A stretch of DNA of 64,000 bases from Streptococcus parauberis NCFD 2020 (GTDB taxonomy: Bacteria; Bacillota; Bacilli; Lactobacillales; Streptococcaceae). The stretch covers positions 620,001 through 684,000 of the forward strand of contig NZ_AEUT02000001.1 of the NCBI RefSeq assembly GCF_000187935.1. Direction: 5' to 3'. The position numbers were made by a program, and so were the translations under genes. A model generated the notes under the pieces. That model did not search any database. It had not been told where the DNA came from and saw only the letters and a list, made by a program, of their open reading frames with translations. Shown piece by piece: positions 8,962 through 17,846 of this stretch. Position 1 is the first letter of the stretch. Each line of letters begins with the position of its first letter.

Positions 8962-9510
8962 TTATTTAACGCGAGGCTCGCTTTGCATGTTTTCAGCACC
9001 AGACTTAGCGTTATTTACTTGTTTTTTTGTAAATTGGCTTGTTGTTTGTGCAGCATCAGACATTTTATCTTGAAGAGTTACTTTGTCTTGTTCATGTTGC
9101 GCACGAGTTTTGATATCAACTACGTTAACATTACATTCAACAACATCTAAATCTGTCATTTTCTTAACTTCTGTTTCAACAATTCCTTTAATGTCTTTAA
9201 AGATTGTTGGAACATGTTTTTGATATTCAGCGACGATATCAAGATCAACGGCTACCTGTTTTTTACCTACTTCAACGTTGACACCATCTCGAACATTATC
9301 AGTATTAACAAGTTTTCCTTTAATGTTTGAGAGAAGACCACCAGTTACGGCTAGTAATCCATCAACGTTTTCAATAGCAAGACCGACGATTTTTTCAATA
9401 ACTTTATTTTCATAAGATAATTCGCCACGAATTCCTGCACCATTTGCGTTAAAATCATTAGTGTTACGAGTGTTAGTTGTTTGAGTGTTTTTAATGTAAG
9501 TTTCAGTCAT
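8962..9510 (-). CDS. asp23: Asp23/Gls24 family envelope stress protein (first copy)
   Basis: This 182-residue Asp23-family protein has a 30-residue N/T-rich leader, a core containing [22 protein letters not shown] and [11 protein letters not shown], and a C-terminal basic tail. It probably forms a membrane-peripheral network anchored by AmaP, whose gene lies upstream in the same operon. It is about as long as the second copy and shares its core almost block for block, which points to a duplication around csbD. Confidence 0.9.
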   Translation of the reverse strand: MTETYIKNTQTTNTRNTNDFNANGAGIRGELSYENKVIEKIVGLAIENVDGLLAVTGGLLSNIKGKLVNTDNVRDGVNVEVGKKQVAVDLDIVAEYQKHVPTIFKDIKGIVETEVKKMTDLDVVECNVNVVDIKTRAQHEQDKVTLQDKMSDAAQTTSQFTKKQVNNAKSGAENMQSEPRVK

Positions 9511-9563
9511 AATCTTTCTCCTTTAAATCAAGTCAATAACTAATAAAATGATATTTCCATATA

Positions 9564-9752
9564 TTAGCGACGATTAATAAAATTATCTATAAGTCCAGTG
9601 CTTTTAACAAATAAGCCAGCATAGATACCTAAAACAATGAATATGATTGCAATTAAAGTTTTAAGGAATCCAAATGACATAAGTAATATTGCTAATACTA
9701 GGCCTACTACGCCACCAATAATTGGATATTTATATTTTTCGAAAAATGCCAT
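9564..9752 (-). CDS. DUF2273 small membrane protein
   Basis: This 62-residue protein has two membrane helices (about 12-30 and 32-50) and ends in a basic FINRR. DUF2273 proteins are regular partners of Asp23 and AmaP in Gram-positive stress operons. The gene lies nine bases after amaP and before asp23. Its function is unknown; it may help recruit Asp23 to the membrane. Confidence 0.85.
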   Translation of the reverse strand: MAFFEKYKYPIIGGVVGLVLAILLMSFGFLKTLIAIIFIVLGIYAGLFVKSTGLIDNFINRR

Positions 9753-9761
9753 ACATAACTC

Positions 9762-10343
9762 CTATTCTACTCGGTTTTTCTTACCGAATGTCATATCTGA
9801 ATCAGAAATGTCCTTAACTCGAACTTTGAAGTTAACGGGTTTATCTAAACCAAAGAATTCGTTAAAACCTTTTTCAATACCTTCTTTGATACCACTAACT
9901 TGTTCATTTACACCGATACGAGAATCTAAACGTCCAGCAACGTCAATATCAAATTTACGTTTATAAAGAGTTGCTGAAACATTTGGGTTTAACATTAAAC
10001 CAGTTTCTTTTAAAGCTGTTTTTACATATGCTTCAATAGCTGATTTTTTTAATAGTAAACTACCATTATTTTTTCCAAGTTTAATTTCTGTATAAGTTCT
10101 TGGATAAAAAATTACTGCTAAAATTCCGATTATAGTTAAAATAGCTAATGTGACTGCAGTCCAGAAGAAAAAGTACTGTAGCCCTGGTGTAAGATAGTCA
10201 GGTACGCGATTCATGTCGAATCCCATCCAGTCATAGCTATGAGGCATATTCAAATAACCTTGAGTCACTCCAATTATCAATAAGAACATCGATAATAATA
10301 TCAGACCTAACAGTGTATAAAATACTTTCAATGATTTTGCCAT
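9762..10343 (-). CDS. amaP: Alkaline shock response membrane anchor AmaP
   Basis: This 193-residue protein has two N-terminal membrane helices (about 8-28 and 56-80), followed by a cytoplasmic domain that resembles Asp23 itself (residues 90-185, with VDVAGRLDSRIGVNEQV). This is the AmaP layout; in Staphylococcus the protein tethers Asp23 to the membrane. It lies in the expected place between glsB and asp23. Confidence 0.9.
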   Translation of the reverse strand: MAKSLKVFYTLLGLILLSMFLLIIGVTQGYLNMPHSYDWMGFDMNRVPDYLTPGLQYFFFWTAVTLAILTIIGILAVIFYPRTYTEIKLGKNNGSLLLKKSAIEAYVKTALKETGLMLNPNVSATLYKRKFDIDVAGRLDSRIGVNEQVSGIKEGIEKGFNEFFGLDKPVNFKVRVKDISDSDMTFGKKNRVE

Positions 10344-10386
10344 AATTACCTCTTTTCTACTGTGCGACTAATTTAATTAATAAAAA

Positions 10387-10632
10387 TTAGTTCATTTTAC
10401 TTAAGATAATTGAGGTAACAAAAACTACCAGTACTGCACCAATGATCGAAGGAATCAATGCCATTCCTGCTAATGATGGTCCCCAAGAACCTAGTAATGC
10501 TTGACCAACCCAGGCACCGACTAAACCAGCAACGATGTTAGCAATCCAACCCATTGAACCACCATGTTTTGTAAGTGCTCCGGCAATCAAACCAATGATA
10601 CCACCTACGATTAATGTCCATAATAATCCCAT
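10387..10632 (-). CDS. glsB: GlsB/YeaQ/YmgE family membrane protein (copy 2)
   Basis: This 81-residue transglycosylase-associated (GlsB/YeaQ) protein has three hydrophobic segments with a G-rich pattern (LIAGALTKHGGSMGWI, IVAGLVGAWVGQALLG). It is nearly the same as the neighbouring 10692-10934 protein and differs mainly by one inserted residue (KHGG against KGG) and at the C-terminus. GlsB proteins accompany Gls24 in envelope-stress operons; the biochemical role is unknown. Confidence 0.9.
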   Translation of the reverse strand: MGLLWTLIVGGIIGLIAGALTKHGGSMGWIANIVAGLVGAWVGQALLGSWGPSLAGMALIPSIIGAVLVVFVTSIILSKMN

Positions 10633-10691
10633 AATATTTCTCCTTATATGTCTAACGATGAAACTTTCATCGTCTAACGGTATTTAATATA

Positions 10692-10934
10692 TTAATGCAT
10701 TTTACTTAGTACAAATGATACAACAACGACGACGATCACTGCACCAATGATTGAAGGAATCAATGCCATCCCTGCTAATGATGGTCCCCAAGCTCCGAGT
10801 AATGCTTGACCTAACCAAGCACCAACTAAACCTGCTACTATGTTAGCAATCCAACCCATAGAGCCGCCTTTTGTAAGAGCTCCTGCGATTAAACCGATTA
10901 AACCACCTACAATCAATGTCCATAATATAGCCAT
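10692..10934 (-). CDS. glsB: GlsB/YeaQ/YmgE family membrane protein (copy 1)
   Basis: This 80-residue GlsB/YeaQ protein has three membrane helices and is the first gene of the stress operon. It follows a long leader of about 170 bases after the promoter at 11107-11134. Its near identity to the next gene shows a recent tandem duplication. It is probably induced with the whole asp23 cluster. Confidence 0.9.
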   Translation of the reverse strand: MAILWTLIVGGLIGLIAGALTKGGSMGWIANIVAGLVGAWLGQALLGAWGPSLAGMALIPSIIGAVIVVVVVSFVLSKMH

Positions 10935-11106
10935 AATGACATCTCCTTTTTTTTGGACAATTGTCCTTGATATTTTTTATCACCTAAGTGACCATATAAA
11001 TTAACTTCATAGTGTCTTTAAAATATATTTGTTAGATAAACAATTATATAAAGCTTATATAACAACGTCTTTAAAAGTGACCACTCGTTATTTAATTTAT
11101 ATTGTT

Positions 11107-11134
11107 ATTATACAATACTGATTTCAGATTGCAA
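11107..11134 (-). promoter_or_regulatory. Sigma-A promoter of the Gls24/Asp23 operon
   Basis: On the minus strand TTGCAA (11129-11134) and TATAAT (11107-11112) are 16 bases apart and face the operon. The leader between it and 10934 contains two copies of GTCTTTAAAA and two of AGTGACCA, which may be regulatory. No other gene lies in this 294-base gap. Confidence 0.65.
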
Positions 11135-11172
11135 GGAATAACACTCGATTTATTGAAAATATATTTATAGAA

Positions 11173-11222
11173 TTAAAAAAAAGTTCTTGCAAATCCCTAA
11201 TCTATAGGATTTACAAGAACTT
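11173..11222 (-). terminator. pcrA terminator
   Basis: AAGTTCTTGTAAATCC pairs with GGATTTGCAAGAACTT on the minus strand and is followed by seven T. It starts seven bases beyond the pcrA stop codon. Confidence 0.9.
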
Positions 11223-11228
11223 AAAATT

Positions 11229-13523
11229 TTATTTTTTTGTAATTGGAGCTACACTTGCTAGTAATTTTTTAAGGCCAACGTCAGGAAATTTTATTTTTAA
11301 TTCCATTGTTTTTCCACTGCCAGACACTTCTAGGACAGTTCCATCCCCCCACTTTTTGTGCTGGGCAATATCTCCAATTTGCCAATCTATACTATCTGAT
11401 TGCGCTAAGTTATTGCCAAATGGTAAGTGACCATCCGCTAATGAAGTGACTCTTTCTTTATTTTGAGCTTGGCTCTTACGAGCTTGAATGGCTTGTGAGA
11501 GACTCATACCTTGTCCGAATTCAGATGTTTTTTGTTGACTGTAGCGAACACCAAAGGAAGAATTTGCTGGACGAGCTAGTCCTTGATAAGATAACAACTG
11601 GTCAGAAATTTCTCTTAAGAAGCGTGTTGGTCGATTATAGCTGCTTTTACCAAACAAGGTTCTTGTATTTGCATTTGTTAAAAAGAGTACTTGTTCAGCA
11701 CGTGTAATACCAACATAAGCAAGACGACGTTCTTCTTCAAGTTCAGCTGGATCTTCAGAAGCTCTAGATAGTGGGAAGACACCTTCTTCCATACCTATCA
11801 GAAAGACCACTGGAAACTCTAATCCCTTAGCAGCATGGAGGGTCATCAGTGTCACTTCAGCTACATCTGCATCGCCATTATCTGTGTCAGCAATCAATGC
11901 TAAGTCATTTAAGAATCGACCAAGTCGGTCAAGCCCGCTTTCATCTTCTTCAACATTGTTTTGATTGTCATCGAAGTTTTTAGTTACCGAAATGAATTCT
12001 TCAAGATTTTCTATTCGGGCTTGACTCTCAAGTGTATTCTGAATCCGCAGAGCTTCTAGATAACCCGATTGATCGATTAACTGCTCTGTTAGTTCTGTAA
12101 TTGTTAAGTTATCCAATTTTAATCGAAAATCTAACAATAGATTTGCCAGGTCCATAATTGACTGCGCAGCTTTTCCCTTTAGGGGAGACATTAACAGATT
12201 TGATGAGGCATCCATTAATGACATCTCATTTTGAAAAGCAAATAAACGGAGTTTTTCCATTGTTCCTGGTCCCACGCCACGTTTAGGTTCATTGACAATG
12301 CGCTCAAAAGAGATGTTATCAGAAGGGTTGGCTATAATATTAAGATAAGATATAACATCGCGAATTTCTTTTCGGCTATAGAACTTAGTCCCACCAACCA
12401 TAGTATAAGGTATATTTGATTTCAAAAATGCTTCTTCAATAGTACGTGATTGAGCATTAGTACGATATAAAACGGCGAAATCTTTGAAATTTTTCTCATT
12501 ACCTTGGCACATATTTGAAATAGTTGATGCTATAAAGACTGCTTCATCATGTTCATCGTTTGCTCGATAATAGACAATCTGTTCACCATCAGCATTCTGT
12601 GTCCAGAGTTTTTTATCACGTCTATTTTGATTATTTTTTATGACATCATTTGCAGCTTGAAGAATTGTTTTAGTTGAACGATAGTTTTCTTCTAATAATA
12701 CCACCTTAGCAGATGGGTAATCTTTTTCAAAATCCAAGATATTTTGCATATCCGCTCCGCGCCAGCCATAGATTGACTGGTCGGCATCACCGACAACACA
12801 AATATTTTTAAAGCGAGAGGCCAATAATTTTACTAACTGATATTGAGCATGGTTAGTATCTTGATACTCATCAACATGTATGTATTGGTAACGTTGTTGA
12901 TAGTAAGCTAAGACATCTTTATTGGTATCAAAAAGACGAAGGGTCATCATAATTAAATCATCGAAGTCCATTGCTTCACTACGTCGCAATTCCTCTTGAT
13001 ATGCCTTATAACAACGAGCTACAATTTGGCTATACATGTCAGCTGCTTGAGCTTCAAATATTTTTTCATCCAATAAGTCATTTTTGGCATTGGAAATAGT
13101 CCCTAAGATTGAGCGTTCACTCCATTTCTTAGGATCCAAATTAAGTGATTTAAGAATTCGCTTCATCAATGTTCTTTGTTCGCCTGGATCAACTATCGTG
13201 AAATTACGATTATAGCCAATATGGTCCGCTTCACGTCTTAAGATTCTGACACACATTGAGTGAAAGGTCGCAATTAAAGTGTCTATAGTTGCAGGATTCA
13301 AAGCAAGTGCTCTGTCTCGCATTTCACGCGCAGCTTTATTGGTAAAGGTAATTGCTAAAATGTTCCAAGGATTGACAAATTTTTCATCAATCAAGTAAGC
13401 GATTCTGTGAGTTAAAACTCTTGTTTTACCAGACCCTGCTCCAGCCATAATTAACAACGGTCCTTCCGTTGTTTGGACTGCTTCTGCTTGTTTTTCATTC
13501 ATTCCATTTAATAAAGGATTCAT
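11229..13523 (-). CDS. pcrA: ATP-dependent DNA helicase PcrA
   Basis: This 764-residue superfamily-1 helicase has motif I AGAGSGKTRVL (about 27-37), the Q motif LNEKQAEAVQT-like opening, motif II VDEYQDTN, motif III GDADQSIYGWRGAD, motif IV ENYRS, motif V TLMTLHAAKGLEFPVVF and motif VI RRLAYVGITRA. The C-terminal tail ends in a Tudor-like fold (residues 700-760, IGDIAQHKKWGDGTVLEV) known from PcrA to contact RNA polymerase. It acts in repair and in removing proteins from DNA. It is monocistronic. Confidence 0.97.
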   Translation of the reverse strand: MNPLLNGMNEKQAEAVQTTEGPLLIMAGAGSGKTRVLTHRIAYLIDEKFVNPWNILAITFTNKAAREMRDRALALNPATIDTLIATFHSMCVRILRREADHIGYNRNFTIVDPGEQRTLMKRILKSLNLDPKKWSERSILGTISNAKNDLLDEKIFEAQAADMYSQIVARCYKAYQEELRRSEAMDFDDLIMMTLRLFDTNKDVLAYYQQRYQYIHVDEYQDTNHAQYQLVKLLASRFKNICVVGDADQSIYGWRGADMQNILDFEKDYPSAKVVLLEENYRSTKTILQAANDVIKNNQNRRDKKLWTQNADGEQIVYYRANDEHDEAVFIASTISNMCQGNEKNFKDFAVLYRTNAQSRTIEEAFLKSNIPYTMVGGTKFYSRKEIRDVISYLNIIANPSDNISFERIVNEPKRGVGPGTMEKLRLFAFQNEMSLMDASSNLLMSPLKGKAAQSIMDLANLLLDFRLKLDNLTITELTEQLIDQSGYLEALRIQNTLESQARIENLEEFISVTKNFDDNQNNVEEDESGLDRLGRFLNDLALIADTDNGDADVAEVTLMTLHAAKGLEFPVVFLIGMEEGVFPLSRASEDPAELEEERRLAYVGITRAEQVLFLTNANTRTLFGKSSYNRPTRFLREISDQLLSYQGLARPANSSFGVRYSQQKTSEFGQGMSLSQAIQARKSQAQNKERVTSLADGHLPFGNNLAQSDSIDWQIGDIAQHKKWGDGTVLEVSGSGKTMELKIKFPDVGLKKLLASVAPITKK

Positions 13524-13698
13524 TATTACTCCTTGTCGTAATTATCCATACAGTTATCAACTTTAAAATTATACCATGATTAGATGAAAAAATAAAAAGC
13601 ATTTCTTTTTGAACCAAATAAAAAAAGAAAGTTTAACTGACAATAAATTAGATTTTAAATTAAATATTGTTTTTATCTATACTTTTACAAAATTATTA

Positions 13699-13727
13699 TT
13701 GACAACATTCGTAATTTACTGTATTAT
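13699..13727 (+). promoter_or_regulatory. Promoter of the glycine riboswitch transcript
   Basis: TTGACA (13699-13704) and TATTAT (13722-13727) are separated by 17 bases, about 30 bases before the riboswitch. The AT-rich stretch from 13524 to 13698 shows nothing else that I can assign. Confidence 0.8.
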
Positions 13728-13756
13728 TAATACAATTTAATATAACCGATTGATAT

Positions 13757-13916
13757 CATACAGGAGAAGAAAGTTTTTTCGCCGAAGGAGTTATACTCTC
13801 AGGTGTTCAATTTATTTGAACGGGACTGCATGATGGACGGACTTCTGGAGAGACCTATCTAGGCGCCGAAGGGGCAAGGCAATTTCGCTCAATCTCTCAG
13901 GCAAAAGGACAGAAGA
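13757..13916 (+). ncRNA. Tandem glycine riboswitch (two aptamers)
   Basis: Two aptamers follow each other. The first runs from CAGGAGAAG to GGACTGCATGATGGA, with GCCGAAGGAG and CTCTCAGGTG. The second runs from CGGACTTCTGGAGAGACC to AGGCAAAAGGACAG, with GCGCCGAAGGGGCAAG. Both GCCGAAG and CTCTCAGG(T/C) signatures of the gcvT element are present. It lies in the leader of an AGCS symporter, with an intrinsic terminator 60 bases later, so control is probably transcriptional. For transporters of this type in S. pyogenes glycine has been reported to switch expression off. Confidence 0.95.
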
Positions 13917-13976
13917 TAATAATAATTACTAGTTAAGGTTTTTCCTTTATTGGTTTATTTTATCTACCTTACATTT

Positions 13977-14005
13977 CAGAAGTCATCCTCAGGATGACTT
14001 CTTTT
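13977..14005 (+). terminator. Riboswitch-controlled terminator
   Basis: AGAAGTCATCC pairs with GGATGACTTCT over a TCA loop and is followed by TTTTGT. It lies between the riboswitch and the symporter start and is the likely expression platform. Confidence 0.85.
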
Positions 14006-14038
14006 GTATTATCATCGGTGAAATAAAAAGGAGATAGC

Positions 14039-15370
14039 ATGTTAAATATTGTTAAAATTATCGATGATTTGGTTTGGGGACCTCCTCTACTAATTCTTTT
14101 GGTCGGAACTGGGATTTACTTAACAGTTCGTTTAGGACTTTTACAAGTTACAAAATTGCCAATGGCATTCAAACTAATCTTTTCAGAAGATGAAGGTCAT
14201 GGCGATATTTCTTCCTTTGCCGCTTTAGCCACTGCATTGGCTGCAACAGTAGGAACAGGAAATATCGTAGGTGTTGCTACAGCCATCAAATCAGGTGGAC
14301 CAGGGGCATTATTTTGGATGTGGATTGCCGCTTTCTTTGGGATGGCTACAAAATACTCAGAGGGAGTCTTAGCCATTAAATATCGAACTAAAGATGCTAA
14401 TGGCGAAATTTCCGGTGGACCAATGTACTACATACTTAATGGTATGGGCCAAAAATGGAAACCTTTAGCCATTCTATTTGCAATTTCTGGTATATTAGTT
14501 GCCTTATTCGGAATTGGTACTTTTGCTCAAGTCAATTCCATTACTTCCGCTTTAGACCATAGTTTTGGAATTTCAGGAAAATTTTCAAGTATATTAATGG
14601 CAATTATTGTTGCCTTTATTATCTTTGGAGGAATCCAATCAATCTCGAAAGTTGCAGAAAAATTAGTACCTTTTATGGCATTTATATATATTGTTGCCAG
14701 TCTGGCTGTTATCATCATGAAATACGATCAAATCATTCCAGTCATTTCCTTAGTCTTAAAATCTGCTTTTACTCCAACTGCTGCTATTGGCGGATTTGCT
14801 GGTAGTCTGGTAAAGGATGCTATCCAAAAAGGGATTGCCCGCGGGGTCTTTTCAAATGAATCTGGACTCGGATCAGCACCGATTGCAGCCGCTGCAGCAA
14901 AAACAAATGAACCCGTAGAACAAGGATTAATATCTATGACAGGTACATTTATTGATACTATTATCATATGTACTTTAACTGGTTTAACAATTCTAGTTTC
15001 TGGTCAATGGACAAGTAACCTTGAAGGAGCTCCATTAACCCAAGCATCATTTGCCTCTGTCTATGGTAATTTCGGAAGTATGGCATTAACAATCTCACTT
15101 GTATTATTTGCCTTCACGACTATCCTAGGGTGGAGTTATTATGGTGAAAGATGTTTTGAATTTTTATTTGGAACAAAACATATCCGCATATTCCGTCTTC
15201 TTTTTGTATCAATGGTTGCCCTAGGTGGCTTCTTAAAATTAGAACTCATCTGGATTATTGCTGATATCGTAAATGGACTAATGGCCCTTCCAAATTTAAT
15301 TGCCCTTCTAGCACTTTCACCAATTATTATTTTTGAAACCAAAAATTATTTTCAACGAAAAAACATCTAG
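14039..15370 (+). CDS. Alanine/glycine:cation symporter (AGCS family)
   Basis: This 443-residue protein has about ten membrane helices and the family signatures GTGNIVGVATAIKSGGPGALFWMW (residues about 78-101) and FSNESGLGSAPIAAAAA (about 277-293). It imports alanine or glycine with Na+ or H+. AAAAAGGAG lies eight bases before the ATG. It is the sole gene under the glycine riboswitch, which points to glycine as a physiological substrate. Confidence 0.95.
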   Translation: MLNIVKIIDDLVWGPPLLILLVGTGIYLTVRLGLLQVTKLPMAFKLIFSEDEGHGDISSFAALATALAATVGTGNIVGVATAIKSGGPGALFWMWIAAFFGMATKYSEGVLAIKYRTKDANGEISGGPMYYILNGMGQKWKPLAILFAISGILVALFGIGTFAQVNSITSALDHSFGISGKFSSILMAIIVAFIIFGGIQSISKVAEKLVPFMAFIYIVASLAVIIMKYDQIIPVISLVLKSAFTPTAAIGGFAGSLVKDAIQKGIARGVFSNESGLGSAPIAAAAAKTNEPVEQGLISMTGTFIDTIIICTLTGLTILVSGQWTSNLEGAPLTQASFASVYGNFGSMALTISLVLFAFTTILGWSYYGERCFEFLFGTKHIRIFRLLFVSMVALGGFLKLELIWIIADIVNGLMALPNLIALLALSPIIIFETKNYFQRKNI

Positions 15371-15465
15371 CCAAAAATGGATTTCAGTAATGACACACAG
15401 CTCCACTAGCACAATAAATACGATGACTTATGGTATAATGGTATGATTAGTATAAAGGAGTTACA

Positions 15466-16704
15466 ATGACAAGAGATCCGAGTGCAGACCTTAAATTAGC
15501 AAAAAGAGGTCCAATTTTAAGTATAGTAGTCTACCTATTAATTAGTTTGGCAAAATTGATTTTTGGCTATAGTTTAAACTCAAATTCACTGATTGCTGAC
15601 GGGTTTAACAACGTTTCAGACATTATCAGTAATGTCGCTTTATTAGTCGGACTCCATTTAGCAAGTCAACCAGCCGACTCTAATCATCGTTTTGGTCATT
15701 GGAAAATAGAAGATCTGTCAAGCTTAGTCACATCATTCATCATGTTCATCGTTGGTTTCCAGGTTTTGATCCAAACGGTGCAGAATATCATAAAAGGTGA
15801 CACCGCACCAATTGATCCACTAGGAGCAATTGTCGGACTAGTCTCCGCAGGACTAATGTTTATTGTTTACTTGTATAACCGAAAATTATCAAAAAAAGTT
15901 AAATCCAGTGCACTGGTAGCTGCTTCTAAAGATAACTTGTCTGATGCCGTTACGTCAATTGGAACCTCAATTGCTATCGTTGCAGCCTCACTGAATCTAC
16001 CAATCATCGATAGAATAGCTGCCATTATTATTACTTTCTTTATCTTAAAAACAGCTTATGATATCTTTTTACAAAGCGCTTTTAGTTTATCCGACGGATT
16101 TGATAACAAACATTTAAAATCATATAAAGACGCCATATTAACAATTCCAAAAATAACTGATGTTAAATCTCTCCGAGGTCGCACTTATGGGAGCAACGTT
16201 TATTTAGATATTGTCCTTGAAATGAATCCTGATTTATCAGTATTTGAAAGTCATGCCATTACCGAAGAAGTTGAACAACTCCTAAGTGATAAGTTTTATG
16301 TTTATGATATTGATATTCATGTCGAACCTTCAGTCATTCCTGAAGATGAAATATTTGATAATGTCAAAAAGAAGATTTTTAGAAATGAAAAGATTATTCT
16401 CTCAAAAGTCCCCGACTATCACCGTTACATTGCAGATGACTTTACTTTAATTGATAAAGATGGACAAACTTATAATCGGATGCAATTTTTAGAAAAAGAA
16501 GACTATTTCCCAAGTAACTTTGAAGAATTCAATATGATTTCGATTAGTCAAAAAACTAAATTAGTGACCTATAAATTGAATGGTTGCCAACATACCAGTA
16601 TCTGGCGACGCCACGAAGTATGGTTCTTAATTTTCCATCAAATATCACCAAATCAAATACCTGAATTAAAACATAAACATTATACAGTTAAAAGACTACA
16701 TTAA
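15466..16704 (+). CDS. mntE: Cation diffusion facilitator, manganese efflux type (MntE)
   Basis: This 412-residue CDF transporter has six membrane helices in residues 15-210. The metal-site motifs are LIADGFNNVSD in helix 2 and SKDNLSDAV in helix 5. The streptococcal signature QPADSNHRFGHWKIEDL is present, and a long cytoplasmic C-terminal domain (220-412) contains VYDIDIHVEP. The N-D-D-D type site and the close match to pneumococcal MntE point to Mn(II) export rather than Zn(II). It has its own GGAG and is followed by a terminator. Confidence 0.85.
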   Translation: MTRDPSADLKLAKRGPILSIVVYLLISLAKLIFGYSLNSNSLIADGFNNVSDIISNVALLVGLHLASQPADSNHRFGHWKIEDLSSLVTSFIMFIVGFQVLIQTVQNIIKGDTAPIDPLGAIVGLVSAGLMFIVYLYNRKLSKKVKSSALVAASKDNLSDAVTSIGTSIAIVAASLNLPIIDRIAAIIITFFILKTAYDIFLQSAFSLSDGFDNKHLKSYKDAILTIPKITDVKSLRGRTYGSNVYLDIVLEMNPDLSVFESHAITEEVEQLLSDKFYVYDIDIHVEPSVIPEDEIFDNVKKKIFRNEKIILSKVPDYHRYIADDFTLIDKDGQTYNRMQFLEKEDYFPSNFEEFNMISISQKTKLVTYKLNGCQHTSIWRRHEVWFLIFHQISPNQIPELKHKHYTVKRLH

Positions 16705-16719
16705 TAAGATGCCAAGAGT

Positions 16720-16749
16720 GAGGACAAAAATACTTGTCTTCATTTTTTT
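16720..16749 (+). terminator. mntE terminator
   Basis: GAGGACAA pairs with TTGTCTTC (one G-T pair) and is followed by ATTTTTTT, 16 bases after the mntE stop. The rest of the gap to 16970 holds no convincing gene or RNA. Confidence 0.65.
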
Positions 16750-16970
16750 AACCCAGTATTTGAAGCCAACAATGTATCCTTGCTTTGATATATCTAGGAT
16801 TGCAAGTAAATCGAACACTGAACTATTGCTTTCAAAATTATACAAAAAGGACATTAGTTATGATAGATTAAACAGGAATTTATCAATGATAATCATCCTT
16901 AACATAAAAATAATACATTTTTCTGTGGTGGAAGTATTATAGAAAATCTTTCTCGAGATATCTATACATT

Positions 16971-17000
16971 AAAAAGATGACCATACGGTCATCTCTTTTT
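16971..17000. terminator. Terminator of the amino-acid ABC operon
   Basis: AAAAAGATGACC pairs with GGTCATCT-C-TTTTT over an ATAC loop, directly beyond the stop of the solute-binding protein gene. It could also act on the plus strand. Confidence 0.8.
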
Positions 17001-17835
17001 AATTTTTAACTTGATCAGTTGCTACGTCTTCACCAAACCATTTGTTTGAGATTTCTTGGAATTTGCCATCTTTATATAGTTTTTTAAGTGATTTATTTAG
17101 ATTTTTAACAAGTGTTTTGTCTTCTTTACGAACACCAACAGCAAAGTTCTCACCCTCGTATTCACTTTTTACAATATTATAGTTAGCTAATTCGCCCTCT
17201 TGTTTCAAATAGTAGTTAGCATAAACTTTATCAATCAATAAGCCATCAATACGACCACTTTTAAGGTCGATAAAGGCTTGTGTGAAGGTTTCATATTGAG
17301 TTGCATCTTTATCCTTAACAATGTCTTTAAGGACCTTAGGATTTGATGTAAAGGCGTCATAACCCGATGAACCGGATTGAGCTCCTAAAACTTTTCCTTT
17401 CATCCCTGAAAATGAGGTGATATTAGCCGATTTTTTGGTTACTAAAACTTGTTCATTCTTCATATACGGATTCGAAAAGGCCACTTTAGCTTGACGTTCT
17501 TTTGTAATGGAATAACCATTCCAGATCATATCAATTTTACCGTTTTTAAGCTCAGTTTCTTTCAAATCCCAGTTAATTGGTTGGAATTTAACTTTAATAC
17601 CGTATTGATCAAAAACGGCTTTAGCCAATTCCACATCGAAACCAGTATTTTTACCAGATTCATCTTTATATCCCATTGGAACAAAAGTATTATCAAAACC
17701 TAGGGTAATTGTTTTTGTTTTTTTATAGTTAGCCCAACCATCACTTTTAGTTGAACTTTCTTTACTGCCGCATGCTACAAGAATAATAGCCATAAAAGCT
17801 GTCATTGCTGTCAAAATTAGTTTTTTTAATGTCAT
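16999..17835 (-). CDS. Amino-acid ABC transporter substrate-binding lipoprotein
   Basis: This 278-residue family-3 solute-binding protein has a lipoprotein signal (KKLILTAMTAF, lipobox ILVAC with C22) and the SBP_bac_3 core FDNTFVPMGYKDESGKNTGFDVELAKA. The later part holds IDMIWNGYSITKERQAKVAFS and DGLLIDKVYANYYLK. It would bind a polar amino acid outside the membrane. It is the third gene of a permease-ATPase-binding protein operon and is followed by a terminator. Confidence 0.92.
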   Translation of the reverse strand: MTLKKLILTAMTAFMAIILVACGSKESSTKSDGWANYKKTKTITLGFDNTFVPMGYKDESGKNTGFDVELAKAVFDQYGIKVKFQPINWDLKETELKNGKIDMIWNGYSITKERQAKVAFSNPYMKNEQVLVTKKSANITSFSGMKGKVLGAQSGSSGYDAFTSNPKVLKDIVKDKDATQYETFTQAFIDLKSGRIDGLLIDKVYANYYLKQEGELANYNIVKSEYEGENFAVGVRKEDKTLVKNLNKSLKKLYKDGKFQEISNKWFGEDVATDQVKN

Positions 17836-17846
17836 AAGTCTACTCC

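Noticed and set aside
16709..16942. 77-codon frame between mntE and the ABC operon
   Set aside because: It has no ribosome-binding site, runs straight through the mntE terminator hairpin and shows no recognisable protein pattern; it is probably chance.
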